Of a DNA stretch of 55,483 nt, positions 35,583 through 44,909 are shown one piece after another (position 1 is the stretch's first letter; each line of letters opens with the position of its first letter). The stretch is taken from contig NZ_FNHH01000028.1 of assembly GCF_900103545.1 (NCBI RefSeq), positions 1-55,483 of the forward strand, written 5' to 3'. Source of the DNA: Daejeonella rubra. Lineage in GTDB: Bacteria; Bacteroidota; Bacteroidia; Sphingobacteriales; Sphingobacteriaceae. Position numbers and translations under genes: made by a program. Below the pieces are notes generated by a model. It worked only from the letters and a program-made list of their open reading frames with translations. It did no database searches and was not told the DNA's origin.

Positions 35583-36500
35583 CTACTCATCTTCAAAATA
35601 GTCGCTGTCAATCTTTTTTAACTCATAGACTTGTTGGGTGGTGCAACCTAAATTATAGTCAATCATTAACTGCGTGAGCTGTGTACCATCAATTAAAACA
35701 ATCTTAGTTTCATTACGCGGTGAATACGTTAATGCTTCCTTGGTGAAGTTTGACGTGGTTATAAAAATACCCTTCTTTGCGCCTTGTCCTGCTAGTGCAC
35801 CTACGAACTTATGCAGTTCAGGTCTTCCTACAACGTTGCCCGGTTGCCATCTCTTAGCTTGTATATAGATGATATCCAATCCAAGTTTGTCTTCTTTAAT
35901 AGTACCATCTATGCCTTCATCTCCACTCTTTCCTATAGCACTGCCTGCATCTTTGATTGAACCTCCATAACCCATCTTTACTAGCAATTCAACAACTAGT
36001 CTCTCAAAAAATGTAGGTGACAATTCAAGAACCTTCTTAAGAAGTTCAGCAGCTAATGCTGTTCTAATTCTTTGATAAGCACTATCTAAATTCTCTTCTG
36101 GCGTTTGTTCATTTGCTTCAGTTGAAGAAGGAGTAGTATCTACTCCACTTTCGGAACGGCTGGTATTTTGAAATTCAAGGAAGGAAGGGAACTGTCGTAA
36201 GTACTTCGCATCAATTCGTGGGGGATTATCACGAAGGGTCTGAAGACCTATAGGAGTGATTACGAAGGTAGCTCGTTTAGGTGAATCTAATAACCCTGCC
36301 TTTTTAAGATAGGTCTTTGCCCAACCAACTCTATTATCAAAAATTGATTGATTACCACTTGCTAATAGCTCTTTCCGTTCTGCCTCTGAAACGTTAAACT
36401 TCAATGCAAGATTTTCAATTAAATCTCTATACTTATGCTCTTGATTATCAGAAACCAGTTGAAGCAACGGTAACATTATACTTTGGTAGTCAGGTATCAT
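35583..36500 (-). CDS. Mrr-like restriction endonuclease
   Basis: 305 aa. N-terminal winged-helix Mrr_N (MIPDYQSIMLPLLQLVSDNQEHKYRDLIENLA) and a C-terminal PD-(D/E)xK nuclease with E167, D198 (GDEGIDGT) and QAK (Q214-K216), the typical Mrr_cat core (YIQAKRWQPGNVVGRPELHKFVGAL). Mrr proteins cut modified or foreign DNA (type IV). Its start overlaps the stop of the upstream MmeI-like gene by 4 bp, so it is translated with it. Confidence 0.88.
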   Translation of the reverse strand: MIPDYQSIMLPLLQLVSDNQEHKYRDLIENLALKFNVSEAERKELLASGNQSIFDNRVGWAKTYLKKAGLLDSPKRATFVITPIGLQTLRDNPPRIDAKYLRQFPSFLEFQNTSRSESGVDTTPSSTEANEQTPEENLDSAYQRIRTALAAELLKKVLELSPTFFERLVVELLVKMGYGGSIKDAGSAIGKSGDEGIDGTIKEDKLGLDIIYIQAKRWQPGNVVGRPELHKFVGALAGQGAKKGIFITTSNFTKEALTYSPRNETKIVLIDGTQLTQLMIDYNLGCTTQQVYELKKIDSDYFEDE

Positions 36501-39247
36501 ATAGCTTTCTTAACAGATTTTTTAGTCTTTTCTTTTGTAAATAAATCAGCAGTATACTTTTCATAAAGTTCAAATAGGAACTCCATTCTTTTTGCTTCAC
36601 TTGTAAATGGTTGAGAACGGTATGCCATATCAACTGCTTTGTCAAGGTTATTGTGTGCACTCAATAGTTCAGATGGCATTGTAATTGGGTCATAGAGATC
36701 CGCTAAACTACTGTTCTTAAATTTAGACCTTATGCTAATTATGCTCTTTGCAGCCTTTTCAATGGTTTCAACTTGCTTTAAAGTCGGTGATAAAGGCCAT
36801 GGATAATTATTGTAAACAGTTAATACACTATATTGATAATCAGATTTAAGTCTTCCTGTAACTGTTCTCATCCAAGCCATATGCATTTTAGAAGTGAGTA
36901 TACCAAAATGATAAAAACTAGCATCAATAAGTATTCTGAGTTTATCACTACAAATTATACCAGGATGCTCAAAGCCTATAGGAATGTAGTTTCTCCTTTC
37001 TGAAGACACCTGTGGGATAATTAAAAAATCACTTGTTGGGTAACATTCTGTATGAAAATTAAGTGGGCTTGATGCTAGTTTTTGTGTAGGAGCACTTGAA
37101 CTAGCACTTCTAAACTTGATTACTCTTTCTATTCTCTCTTTAACAAGTGGTAAGTCTCTTAACGTTGATGGTTCTAACTCCTTTAACCATAGAATATATC
37201 TTGGGTTGCCGTTGATAAACTCCTCTGAACCGATGAAAGGTTTAAAATAGTTTGCAGATTTTGGTTCCTTTGCAATAAACTCATTCATTTCATCTTTTGA
37301 AAAAATGTAATGTCCACCATCAATAGGCTTATTACCTGTTCTTAAAGTAGCTACGTCACAAAGTGGTCGACTTCTATTCTCAATACCAAAATCAGGTCCT
37401 TCAACTAGATAGGGACTTATATTCTTTACTTCAGTAATAAATGATTCTCCACTGACATGATCATAATCGAAGATGTATTTAGGTTTAATATCATATGCAG
37501 CGAATCCAATAATAACTACATGAACAGCAGCATTACCTTTAGCTTCATTTTTCCAGTTGAATGTTCTATGTGCGAATATTATCTTTATTTGTAACTTGTT
37601 AAAGAGTGGATTCCAAAGTGTTCCAACTTGTTCACCCTGAGTAATTGAGTTTGTTGACACAAAAGCTACCTTTACCTTCGACTTCTGTATATAATATGCT
37701 GCCTTGATATACCAGAAAGCCACATAGTCTAATATACCTACTCCTGGTAACTCTGTTTGAAACTGTTTCACATCTTCTCTCTGATCTGGATTCATCCATT
37801 TAGATCCTACAAAGGGAGGGTTTCCTATAATGTAATTGAGGTTTTCTAATGAAACTACATTGTTCCAATCAATTCTCAATGCATTTCCATGGGTGATATT
37901 AGCAGACTTCTTTAAAGGTAACCTCACAAAGTACTGACCAAATTCATTACTAATCAGCATGTTCATCTGATGATCCATAAGCCACATTGCCACTTCAGCA
38001 ATACGTGCAGGGAATTCTTCATACTCAATTCCATACATCATGTCTACATCAAGCCAGATAATCTCTCTAACATCAAGAACACCCTGACCAGACTTATTTA
38101 AAATGCGTAGAATGTCAATTTCTAAAAGACGTAGCTCTCTATATGTTATTACCAGGAAGTTGCCACATCCACAAGCAGGATCTAAAAACTTAAGTTGACT
38201 AATCTTCCTATGAAACTCAATAAGTTTGTTCCTGTTGTTCTTTACTGATTCAAATTCAGCCCATAATTCATCTAAGAATAATGGCTTGATAAGCTTCATG
38301 ATGTTTTTCTCACTGGTATAATGTGCTCCAAGATTTCTTCTCTCTTTTGGATTCATTACACTTTGGAACATTGATCCAAAGATTGCAGGTGAGATCTTAC
38401 TCCAATCAATATAACAGCAATCAAGTAATGATTTACGCATTGCTGTATCAAAGCTTGCAGATGGTAGTACCTCTTCAAATAGCTTTCCATTTACATATGG
38501 GAATGCATTTAACTGTTCATCAAGGTTTTTGAAACGCTTATCGTTTGGAGTATTTAAGGTCTGGAATAGTTCCTGAAGCTTGGATGCCAGATCACTTCCA
38601 TCTTCGTTGGTTCGATCTTCGATGTAGTTTTGAAACTGCTGCTTCTCAAAGATTGTGGTGTCTTCAGCGAATAAACAAAAGAGAATTCTTACCAGGTACA
38701 CTTCAAGTGGATGCCCTTCATAGCCTATCTCTTCTAATCTGTCATGAAGCCTACCCATCAATCCAGCAGCTTTGATGTTAACCGGATCTTGTTCTTTATA
38801 AATCCTCTTCTGGTAACCAGCTATGAATCCAAAATGCTGAACGAATTTTACTAACTCTTTTAATTTAAATTCTAATGTTATTTGTTCTTCAGTGTCGAAT
38901 AGTCTGAAGTTTTCAAAGTCAGAAACAAGAATGTATTTTGGAAGTTCATGTTCTTTTAAACCGTGAATGTATTCCTTAGCTTGAATGAAAGCTTTATCAA
39001 GGTTCTTACCCTTGCTTTTCATTTCAATGAGAATTACACCTTTCCAGAGCAGATCAATGTAACCATCACCTTCATTTAATTTTTTAACCCTGTGCTCAAA
39101 TGTGCCTACACGCTTACGTGTAACGCCAAAAATGTTAAAGAATGCTTCAATAAATGATTTTGCTTCTGCTTCTTCATTTGTGGTGTCTTCCCATTCTTTG
39201 GAGAATGTTACTGCACGATCTTTAATTTCATTCCAGCTTAAAGCCAT
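36497..39247 (-). CDS. MmeI-like type IIL restriction-modification enzyme
   Basis: A single 916-aa polypeptide (MmeI is 919 aa) with nuclease, methylase and target recognition. Nuclease: D65-x9-E75-M-K77 in GYIDLLWKGVILIEMKSKG, the same spacing as MmeI D70-x9-ExK82. A helical linker, then m6A methylase motifs: LGAHYTSEKN (motif X, about 306-315), FLDPACGCGNF (motif I, 354-364), NPPF (motif IV, 476-479), and a C-terminal recognition region (about 620-850). It should methylate adenine on one strand and cut about 20 nt away. All motifs look intact. The recognition site cannot be read without homologues. Confidence 0.88.
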   Translation of the reverse strand: MALSWNEIKDRAVTFSKEWEDTTNEEAEAKSFIEAFFNIFGVTRKRVGTFEHRVKKLNEGDGYIDLLWKGVILIEMKSKGKNLDKAFIQAKEYIHGLKEHELPKYILVSDFENFRLFDTEEQITLEFKLKELVKFVQHFGFIAGYQKRIYKEQDPVNIKAAGLMGRLHDRLEEIGYEGHPLEVYLVRILFCLFAEDTTIFEKQQFQNYIEDRTNEDGSDLASKLQELFQTLNTPNDKRFKNLDEQLNAFPYVNGKLFEEVLPSASFDTAMRKSLLDCCYIDWSKISPAIFGSMFQSVMNPKERRNLGAHYTSEKNIMKLIKPLFLDELWAEFESVKNNRNKLIEFHRKISQLKFLDPACGCGNFLVITYRELRLLEIDILRILNKSGQGVLDVREIIWLDVDMMYGIEYEEFPARIAEVAMWLMDHQMNMLISNEFGQYFVRLPLKKSANITHGNALRIDWNNVVSLENLNYIIGNPPFVGSKWMNPDQREDVKQFQTELPGVGILDYVAFWYIKAAYYIQKSKVKVAFVSTNSITQGEQVGTLWNPLFNKLQIKIIFAHRTFNWKNEAKGNAAVHVVIIGFAAYDIKPKYIFDYDHVSGESFITEVKNISPYLVEGPDFGIENRSRPLCDVATLRTGNKPIDGGHYIFSKDEMNEFIAKEPKSANYFKPFIGSEEFINGNPRYILWLKELEPSTLRDLPLVKERIERVIKFRSASSSAPTQKLASSPLNFHTECYPTSDFLIIPQVSSERRNYIPIGFEHPGIICSDKLRILIDASFYHFGILTSKMHMAWMRTVTGRLKSDYQYSVLTVYNNYPWPLSPTLKQVETIEKAAKSIISIRSKFKNSSLADLYDPITMPSELLSAHNNLDKAVDMAYRSQPFTSEAKRMEFLFELYEKYTADLFTKEKTKKSVKKAI

Positions 39248-39585
39248 TTGTTGATAATAGGTTTAACCCAAATGTAATTTAATATAAAGTAAGTGCAAAA
39301 GGTTAATGAGATGTAGATTTTTCAATCTCTGTGTGTAAGTATATAGGTGCTCTAAGAATTATATACATCTATCAATGAAGTTGATCTGGGTTGGGTATGT
39401 TTCGTAGTCTCAACTTCATTCTTATAAAAGCAGGAATTACTGGGAAGTGAGGCATTAAGGTGACGGACGATCAGATTCAAGATTTCAATAGCTTGCTATG
39501 GCACCCGTTAGACGCGCTTTAATTATATTTCATTGCGAATTCACATCAGCAACACTTCAAGTATTTGAATGCATTAGAGTATTAG
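39248..39585. other. gene-free gap
   Basis: 338 bp upstream of the RM operon with no gene. Contains ACTTCATTCTTATAAAAG (about 39410-39427), a degenerate half of the island hairpin repeat. Promoter not identified. Confidence 0.45.
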
Positions 39586-40707
39586 TTAAATTTCTTTACT
39601 GGTTATTGCATTAACAATACTTGGTGACACTACATCTTCAGACGAAAATGCTGTTGGCTGATGAGCAAAAACGATTTTCATTGCATCAATAAATACATGC
39701 CCTCTGCTAGTGTTTCCATATTCCTCACCTGTTAAAATGGAAATTGCAACGGTCAGCGACATTGCCTTATGTTTGTTCACAACATAATTGTGTCTTTCTG
39801 CTCTAAAGTTCTTTAAACACCAAGTTATGGCGAATACTAGTATAGATATTAAAAGACCTTTTCCTATAAAATAAGAGGCCAACAGATAACCTGTAAACTG
39901 TATGAACTCCTTATGTTTTGATGCCTCTGTAATAATACTTATTGCATGATCGTCATAGTAAATAAACCAAACCAACAGAACGAAAAACCCTATTAACCCT
40001 CCTAAAGACCCTCCTAGCCACCAGTACCCTCTGTGTTTGTTATTAACAGATTCACGTTGAAAATCGATACTCCGTCTAATTATATCAATTTGATTAATGA
40101 GTTCGGTGGATTGCCTTAGGGTGCTGTCAATCTGTTTCAACTTCTCATCTAATCCCTTAAAGACATCGCTTTTCTCTGAAATCGCAGTATCCAGCATTTC
40201 TTTGATTCTCTCTTCACCCGGTATACCTGTAACTATATCAAAAGTATGCTTGTTGGTTCCCAGGATTGGTCGTGGCTCCTCGTCATGAATTTCAAATTCT
40301 ACGATGTGAAACATCTCGTTAGCTGAGTTGTAATGTCCTTCGAGTTGAACAAACCTCGTATAAGTATCGTTGAGAAATGTGAATACATACCATCCATTCC
40401 CTCCAAGATCATCCTTATTAGAATAAACTTGTTGGTAATGCTCTCCATCATTCGATATACTAAGTGTAAACTTGTACTTTCTTGAGTGAACAGTGGATTT
40501 ACCTTGCCCCAAGTTATCCCAAAGCAAAAATCTTACTACTCTAACCTGTAAAGATGAACCTAAATCAATGGTGTATTTACATGGCCACGACGCGTGCGCA
40601 AAACCAGAATTGCTATTGTAGTTTGTTACATCACCATTAGTCGCAACATCTGGGGTTGTCCACACATCTTTCTCAAATGGTAGTTTACCAAGTGCAAGGT
40701 TTGCCAT
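39586..40707 (-). CDS. discoidin-domain, two-helix membrane protein (373 aa)
   Basis: Residues 1-142 form a discoidin (F5/8 type C-like) jelly-roll: NLALGKLPFE, ATNGDVTNYNSNSG, YTIDLGSSLQVRVVRFLLWD, KFTLSISNDGEHYQQVYS, RFVQLEGHYNSANEMFHIVEFEI. Then a coiled coil (165-222), two membrane helices (228-251, 270-298) and a charged tail (299-373). There is no signal peptide, so the normally extracellular sugar- or ligand-binding domain should be cytosolic. That topology suggests an intracellular sensor coupled to a membrane effector, as in abortive infection. Function not known. Confidence 0.7.
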   Translation of the reverse strand: MANLALGKLPFEKDVWTTPDVATNGDVTNYNSNSGFAHASWPCKYTIDLGSSLQVRVVRFLLWDNLGQGKSTVHSRKYKFTLSISNDGEHYQQVYSNKDDLGGNGWYVFTFLNDTYTRFVQLEGHYNSANEMFHIVEFEIHDEEPRPILGTNKHTFDIVTGIPGEERIKEMLDTAISEKSDVFKGLDEKLKQIDSTLRQSTELINQIDIIRRSIDFQRESVNNKHRGYWWLGGSLGGLIGFFVLLVWFIYYDDHAISIITEASKHKEFIQFTGYLLASYFIGKGLLISILVFAITWCLKNFRAERHNYVVNKHKAMSLTVAISILTGEEYGNTSRGHVFIDAMKIVFAHQPTAFSSEDVVSPSIVNAITSKEI

Positions 40708-40772
40708 ATAAAACAGTTAAAATTTAATTAATTAAGTTAACTAAATTTATTAATTAACAACATTTTCTTGTG

Positions 40773-40814
40773 GACCATCCGCGAACGGAGCAGGCATCTA
40801 AGGAAAGAAGCACG
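40773..40814. repeat. 42-bp island repeat, copy A
   Basis: Begins GACCATCCGCGAACGGAGC, ends CATCTAAGGAAAGAAGCACG. Aligns with 42844-42885 and partly with 41590-41621. Lies between the two membrane-protein genes. Confidence 0.6.
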
Positions 40815-40844
40815 GCTAGACGAAAGAATGATTAGATAACCTAG

Positions 40845-41513
40845 TTAGTTCTCATGTCTGATCTCTCCTGAAACCTTTGTCAGTCGAAGCGCTATTCCAA
40901 TGATAAGTAATAAGGGACTTAATAAGTTCCAGACAAGGTCTTTAGTGGTTTCGTGAGCTAATTTGGACGCAACCTGAAACTCACTAGCGTCGCTATTATA
41001 ATATTTTATCCTATCAATTATGACCTCTTCGTGCCTCAAGAACATATCAAGTTGAACATTGGCCTTAGGTACCGAATCAAGATTTATAACTTTAAAGGTT
41101 ACTGTGTCAATTTTGTCTACGATTATTTGCATTTCTTTTTCCCAAATGCACATCGTTTTCCAGTCTCTATCTAACTCATCAAAATTTGCTGGACCATTGT
41201 ACGGTTTCATGATTCCTTCACAGATCCATGATGTATCTCCTCGATTGAAATAACTTTTTATGAGTTGTAAATTCATAATCAGTGCTGGTCGGAGTGTGGA
41301 AACTTTGATTTCGCTTGCTGTTCGCTCTGCACTTCTGGTAGGTGCGACTAAACCTATTACAGTAAGACTAAGCCAAACATAATCCATATACTTCCACTGC
41401 TTCTTTGATAGGTTTTTAGGATAAACCAAAAAGTAGTGTAAGAAAAATGAAATTGACAGAAGCAGTGCTACTGAATAATAAAAATTCGATAGAATAAAAT
41501 TAATAGAATCCAT
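40845..41513 (-). CDS. hypothetical membrane protein (222 aa)
   Basis: Three likely helices: about 11-30, 42-60 and 194-212 (LVWNLLSPLLLIIGIALRL), with a charged domain of about 130 residues between the second and third. Not recognised. Same strand and 137 bp upstream of the discoidin-membrane gene, so the two may form a unit. Confidence 0.65.
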   Translation of the reverse strand: MDSINFILSNFYYSVALLLSISFFLHYFLVYPKNLSKKQWKYMDYVWLSLTVIGLVAPTRSAERTASEIKVSTLRPALIMNLQLIKSYFNRGDTSWICEGIMKPYNGPANFDELDRDWKTMCIWEKEMQIIVDKIDTVTFKVINLDSVPKANVQLDMFLRHEEVIIDRIKYYNSDASEFQVASKLAHETTKDLVWNLLSPLLLIIGIALRLTKVSGEIRHEN

Positions 41514-41589
41514 TCTTTGCTTATATGCTACTGACTAAGATAGTAAATATAACATTTTGCACTTTTTGAACGAATATCATACAATATGC

Positions 41590-41621
41590 GACCGTCTGCG
41601 ACTGAACGAAGGTCATGGGAG
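41590..41621. repeat. island repeat, partial copy C
   Basis: GACCGTCTGCGACTGAACGA matches the first half of copy B (42844-42885), then diverges. Lies in the promoter region between divergent genes. Confidence 0.45.
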
Positions 41622-41724
41622 TAACATAGATCACCCATTAAACGGACAGTATGTGTTCTCCTAGTTAAATTATTATATTGCTAAGTGATTAACTCAGATT
41701 GGTAATAGTTTTATTGTGTAGACA

Positions 41725-42834
41725 ATGAGTAAAAAGAAAACCCAGAAAAACAAAACACAACCTCTTATTGACATATCAGTTGATGGTTTTGATCCTCTGG
41801 GACTTAAGTCTGTTGGGGAAATTTCAAAGAAATCGGTTGAGTTCGGCTTAGACGCAGCTAGAGAGTTTCTGAAGCTAACTTGTAAACCTCTACTCGAAGA
41901 ATTGGGTTTGGTGATGAGAGACCAATTTACAAGTTGGAAACTTAATAACATAATAAAGCTTTTAGAAAAGGCTAAGGGTAAAATGCATTACGATCTCGAA
42001 AATGAGAAGTTAGTACTTGACCCGCGTGTGGCATACCAGATTATTGACCATGCATCAGTTATTACAAACGATACGTTGCAAGATATGTGGGCTGGTCTTT
42101 TTGCATCATCATGTCGTACTTATGAAGAAGATGAAAACATCTTATTCATTGAGCTTTTGAAAAGGCTTACCTCCTCGCAAGTAAAATTATTAAACCATCT
42201 ATGCTTGCTTTCTCCTAAAACAATCAATTTAAATGAGTTCGCTCAAGCAAGAGATAGTGGCATGATAACACTGGGTGCAATCAAAATAAAACCAAATGAA
42301 ATTCTTGCAATAATGGAGACAGATAGCATGTTAAAAGCAGAGACAGAATGTACAGCCCTAGAAAGTTTAGGGTTGCTAACATTAGTAGGCCAGAGAAATA
42401 TGTTCGTTTCGTTTCTTCAGAATATGAGTTCAAGTCAACTTGGAGTGAAACCAACTCTATTAGCTATAAGCTTGTATGTAAAATGCCAAGGGTCTCCACA
42501 TTCTCCATATAATTACTTTATGAAGGATCTCCAATCCTTTTATCATAGTTTTATTAAAGAAGTAATCAAGATTGAAGAAAATGAAACTTTGGAGTTTTTA
42601 GATCAAGAAGTTCAATATGCAAAACAGTTTGATGGAGATTTGGTGTACAATCAAAAAAAGTTAGGATTCAAAGATCCAAGCTGGCGCACCCTAACGGTTG
42701 ATGAACTAACAAAGCGATTACGTGCTATTGTTGTTTTTAAAAATTTTACAAAATTAAACGACTCTTATGTAATTGAAGTTGATAAAGTTAACCTCGGCAC
42801 CTTTAATTACTTGGATGGTTTCAAATCGAATTAG
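41725..42834 (+). CDS. Abi-alpha / DUF4393 family protein
   Basis: 369 aa. The segment DPRVAYQIIDHASVITNDTLQDMWAGLFASSC near residues 91-122, followed by FIELLKRLTSSQVKLLNHLCLLSP, has the DUF4393 (Abi-alpha) pattern of a helical core with the conserved LxDMWAxLxAS. Members are linked to abortive phage infection; biochemistry is unclear. A mostly soluble helical protein with a Lys-rich N-terminus. Divergent from the membrane-protein gene. Confidence 0.75.
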   Translation: MSKKKTQKNKTQPLIDISVDGFDPLGLKSVGEISKKSVEFGLDAAREFLKLTCKPLLEELGLVMRDQFTSWKLNNIIKLLEKAKGKMHYDLENEKLVLDPRVAYQIIDHASVITNDTLQDMWAGLFASSCRTYEEDENILFIELLKRLTSSQVKLLNHLCLLSPKTINLNEFAQARDSGMITLGAIKIKPNEILAIMETDSMLKAETECTALESLGLLTLVGQRNMFVSFLQNMSSSQLGVKPTLLAISLYVKCQGSPHSPYNYFMKDLQSFYHSFIKEVIKIEENETLEFLDQEVQYAKQFDGDLVYNQKKLGFKDPSWRTLTVDELTKRLRAIVVFKNFTKLNDSYVIEVDKVNLGTFNYLDGFKSN

Positions 42835-42843
42835 TATCACTGC

Positions 42844-42885
42844 GACCTTCTGCGACTGAGCAAACCATCTAAGGAGAGGAGCACG
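42844..42885. repeat. 42-bp island repeat, copy B
   Basis: GACCTTCTGCGACTGAGCA... ending CATCTAAGGAGAGGAGCACG. 10 bp after the Abi-alpha stop and directly before the structured region at 42889. Confidence 0.6.
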
Positions 42886-42888
42886 TTA

Positions 42889-43330
42889 GTGCGGTCCTTA
42901 GTATGTTCACACAAGGAACTGGCGAAACTATTGATTTAAAAGGCAACTGAGGTGGGTCTCAATAGTTATGACAGTTGTGAAGTGGTTTGCGAATCCGCAG
43001 GTCGCTATTCTAGAGAAGCAAGAAGACATAACAGGATATGGTGAAACCATCGTGGAATGGGTTTAGGAGCTTCTATGGAAACTGCTTCTTGCTCATAGCA
43101 ATGCTTATGACAGACTGTGAAGCTTAAGGCTTGCCCTGGTTGTTAAACCAAGGCAACAGCGATGGAGCATAGCGAATGAATCGTAGCGAAGCACAATTCA
43201 TGAGAGAGGTCTGGCGTAAAGCATTAGCGAGCATAATCCAGTTTCCATGCCGATCTTCCTGTGGCTGACGTTGATACCACCACAGGCCACCCATAGTACC
43301 ACCTGCACGCAGTACCTTTTAATAAATGCA
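42889..43330 (+). ncRNA. structured non-coding region, possible group II intron 5' remnant
   Basis: About 440 bp, GC-richer than its surroundings, without a credible gene. It begins with GTGCG, the 5' consensus of group II introns. Pairings seen: AACTATTGA/TCAATAGTT (42926-42934, 42959-42967), CAACTG/CAGTTG (42944-42949, 42972-42977), a long-range 10-bp stem ATGGAAACTG/CAGTTTCCAT (43075-43084, 43239-43248), TTGCCCTGGTT/AACCAAGGCAA and CCTGTGG/CCACAGG. Several GCGAA or GCGAAA loops are of the GNRA type. I see no reverse transcriptase and no domain V, so if an intron it is a truncated relic. A dedicated regulatory or defence RNA is the alternative. Confidence 0.4.
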
Positions 43331-43506
43331 CTGAAGAACATAACTTCCAACACTTCAGGCAACACTATGCCTTTCCTCGGCTAAGCCACCTTTTGAGAAA
43401 GGCAGAGTTGGTGGCTGAAATATTTTTTATATATTTAAATAAGAATCATCTTTGTAGGCATAAAAGATCACCAATTTGCCATCTTCCAATAGATATTCTC
43501 ACAGCA

Positions 43507-44373
43507 ATGATCGAGAGTTTAAATCGAGTAAATAATTTAGCAACTGAAGAATGTGTAACAAAACTGCGTGTAAAGCCATTTATTAGATGGGCAGGTGGGA
43601 AACAGAACTTAGTTGCCAAACTCTCTTTACATCTTCCTAAATTCAAATTTAACCGTTATTTTGAACCTTTCCTTGGAGCTGGTTCAATGTTCCTTTACAA
43701 TGGTTTTACCAATACTGTTTTATCTGACATCAATTCTCACCTTGTGAATGCTTACAAACAGTTAGCCTCAAGTCCTGAGGAAATTTTTGACCAACTACAA
43801 TATCATCTGAGATTATTGAATCCTGATTACTATTATAAACTCAGAACCATTTTTAATCAAAATAGAGATTCTTTTAATATTGATCAAGCTTCATTATTTA
43901 TATTCCTAGTCCATACATCATTCAACGGGATCTACCGTGTCAACAAAAAAGGTGAATATAATGTACCAGTAGGTAAACTCAATCCATCACTACCTAGCAT
44001 TGAACATCTAAAGGCCATCCAGGCGTCATTACAGGGTATAGAACTTATTGACTGCATGTATGAGGATGTATTAGATCGTATTGGTTCTGGTGATTTGGTT
44101 TATTTGGATCCACCATATCCACCTTTAAATGATACCTCCTACTTTCAACACTATACTATTGACAAATTCCTATACCAAAAGCAATGTGAGTTGGCAGAGA
44201 ATGTTAAATTTCTTAGTGACAAAGGTGCATTTATTTTAATGTCAAATGCGGATACCCCGCTCATCAGAGAGCTTTATAGCTCCTGGAACGTAATTGATAT
44301 AGATGCTATGAGGTCGATCAACTGTAAGCCTAAAAGAACCTCTGTGAAAGAATTGATTATTAGCAATTATTAA
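43507..44373 (+). CDS. dam: Dam-family DNA adenine methylase
   Basis: Start at ATG 43507 (MIESLNRVNN), 288 aa; the ORF stays open to a TTG at 43393, but that stretch encodes no methylase sequence. Class alpha m6A methylase: RWAGGKQNL (27-35), FEPFLGAGSMF (SAM motif I, 52-62) and LDPPYPP (catalytic DPPY, 201-204). Dam/DpnM type. No matching restriction gene lies next to it. It leads a three-gene operon with a membrane protein (5-bp gap) and a DGQHR protein. Confidence 0.88.
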   Translation: MIESLNRVNNLATEECVTKLRVKPFIRWAGGKQNLVAKLSLHLPKFKFNRYFEPFLGAGSMFLYNGFTNTVLSDINSHLVNAYKQLASSPEEIFDQLQYHLRLLNPDYYYKLRTIFNQNRDSFNIDQASLFIFLVHTSFNGIYRVNKKGEYNVPVGKLNPSLPSIEHLKAIQASLQGIELIDCMYEDVLDRIGSGDLVYLDPPYPPLNDTSYFQHYTIDKFLYQKQCELAENVKFLSDKGAFILMSNADTPLIRELYSSWNVIDIDAMRSINCKPKRTSVKELIISNY

Positions 44374-44378
44374 TTTAT

Positions 44379-44909
44379 ATGAATTTCAGGATTCCCCAAA
44401 TATCAACCTACATTAGTCTCACTGACCAGCAGAAAGCGCATTATTCAAAGACAGTAAAAACCTTCATTTACAATGTCCTCAGTATTATTCTGCCATTTAT
44501 CCTATCTCTTTTCGCAATTGGTTTACTCAAACGATATGATAAAGTGTCGAGTTTTCTATATGAAGGTGAATTTCTGCTATTCTCTGTTGGATTGCTAACT
44601 AATGCAATGTACATGTTTAATGAAAATAGAGCATCTATAAAGAACTACTTTGATAAATTGCTCAATCATGCCTGCTGGTGGCTACTTCTCTTTTGTGCAA
44701 CATTTTACGCGATAATGTATGCATTCAATGAACTAACAAGCTATCAGTTGGACAACGACCTTATTGGGATTTTTACAGGAACAATGTTTGTAATTTCAGT
44801 TATTGTTAGCTTTAGAAGTACGTTATTAGATTCATTACGTACCTATCCGCGAATTGATGTTGATCAAGTGAATCGTAGTGCTATTGATAATATAATGGAG
44901 GAGATGTAA
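44379..44909 (+). CDS. four-helix membrane protein of the methylase-DGQHR operon
   Basis: 176 aa, helices about 27-50, 61-79, 94-114 and 128-147, with a soluble C-terminal tail (LRTYPRIDVDQVNRSAIDNIMEEM). Its stop shares a base with the next start (TAATG). Not recognised. Its tight placement between methylase and DGQHR protein suggests a common function. Confidence 0.72.
   Translation: MNFRIPQISTYISLTDQQKAHYSKTVKTFIYNVLSIILPFILSLFAIGLLKRYDKVSSFLYEGEFLLFSVGLLTNAMYMFNENRASIKNYFDKLLNHACWWLLLFCATFYAIMYAFNELTSYQLDNDLIGIFTGTMFVISVIVSFRSTLLDSLRTYPRIDVDQVNRSAIDNIMEEM

Noticed and set aside
43105..43300. Minus-strand ORF of about 55 codons (MGGLWWYQRQPQ...) in the structured region
   Set aside because: It coincides with strong hairpins, has no recognisable domain and is probably an artefact of structured RNA.
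43393..43506. N-terminal extension of the Dam methylase from TTG 43393
   Set aside because: Encodes no methylase sequence and runs into the structured region; ATG 43507 precedes the first conserved motif.
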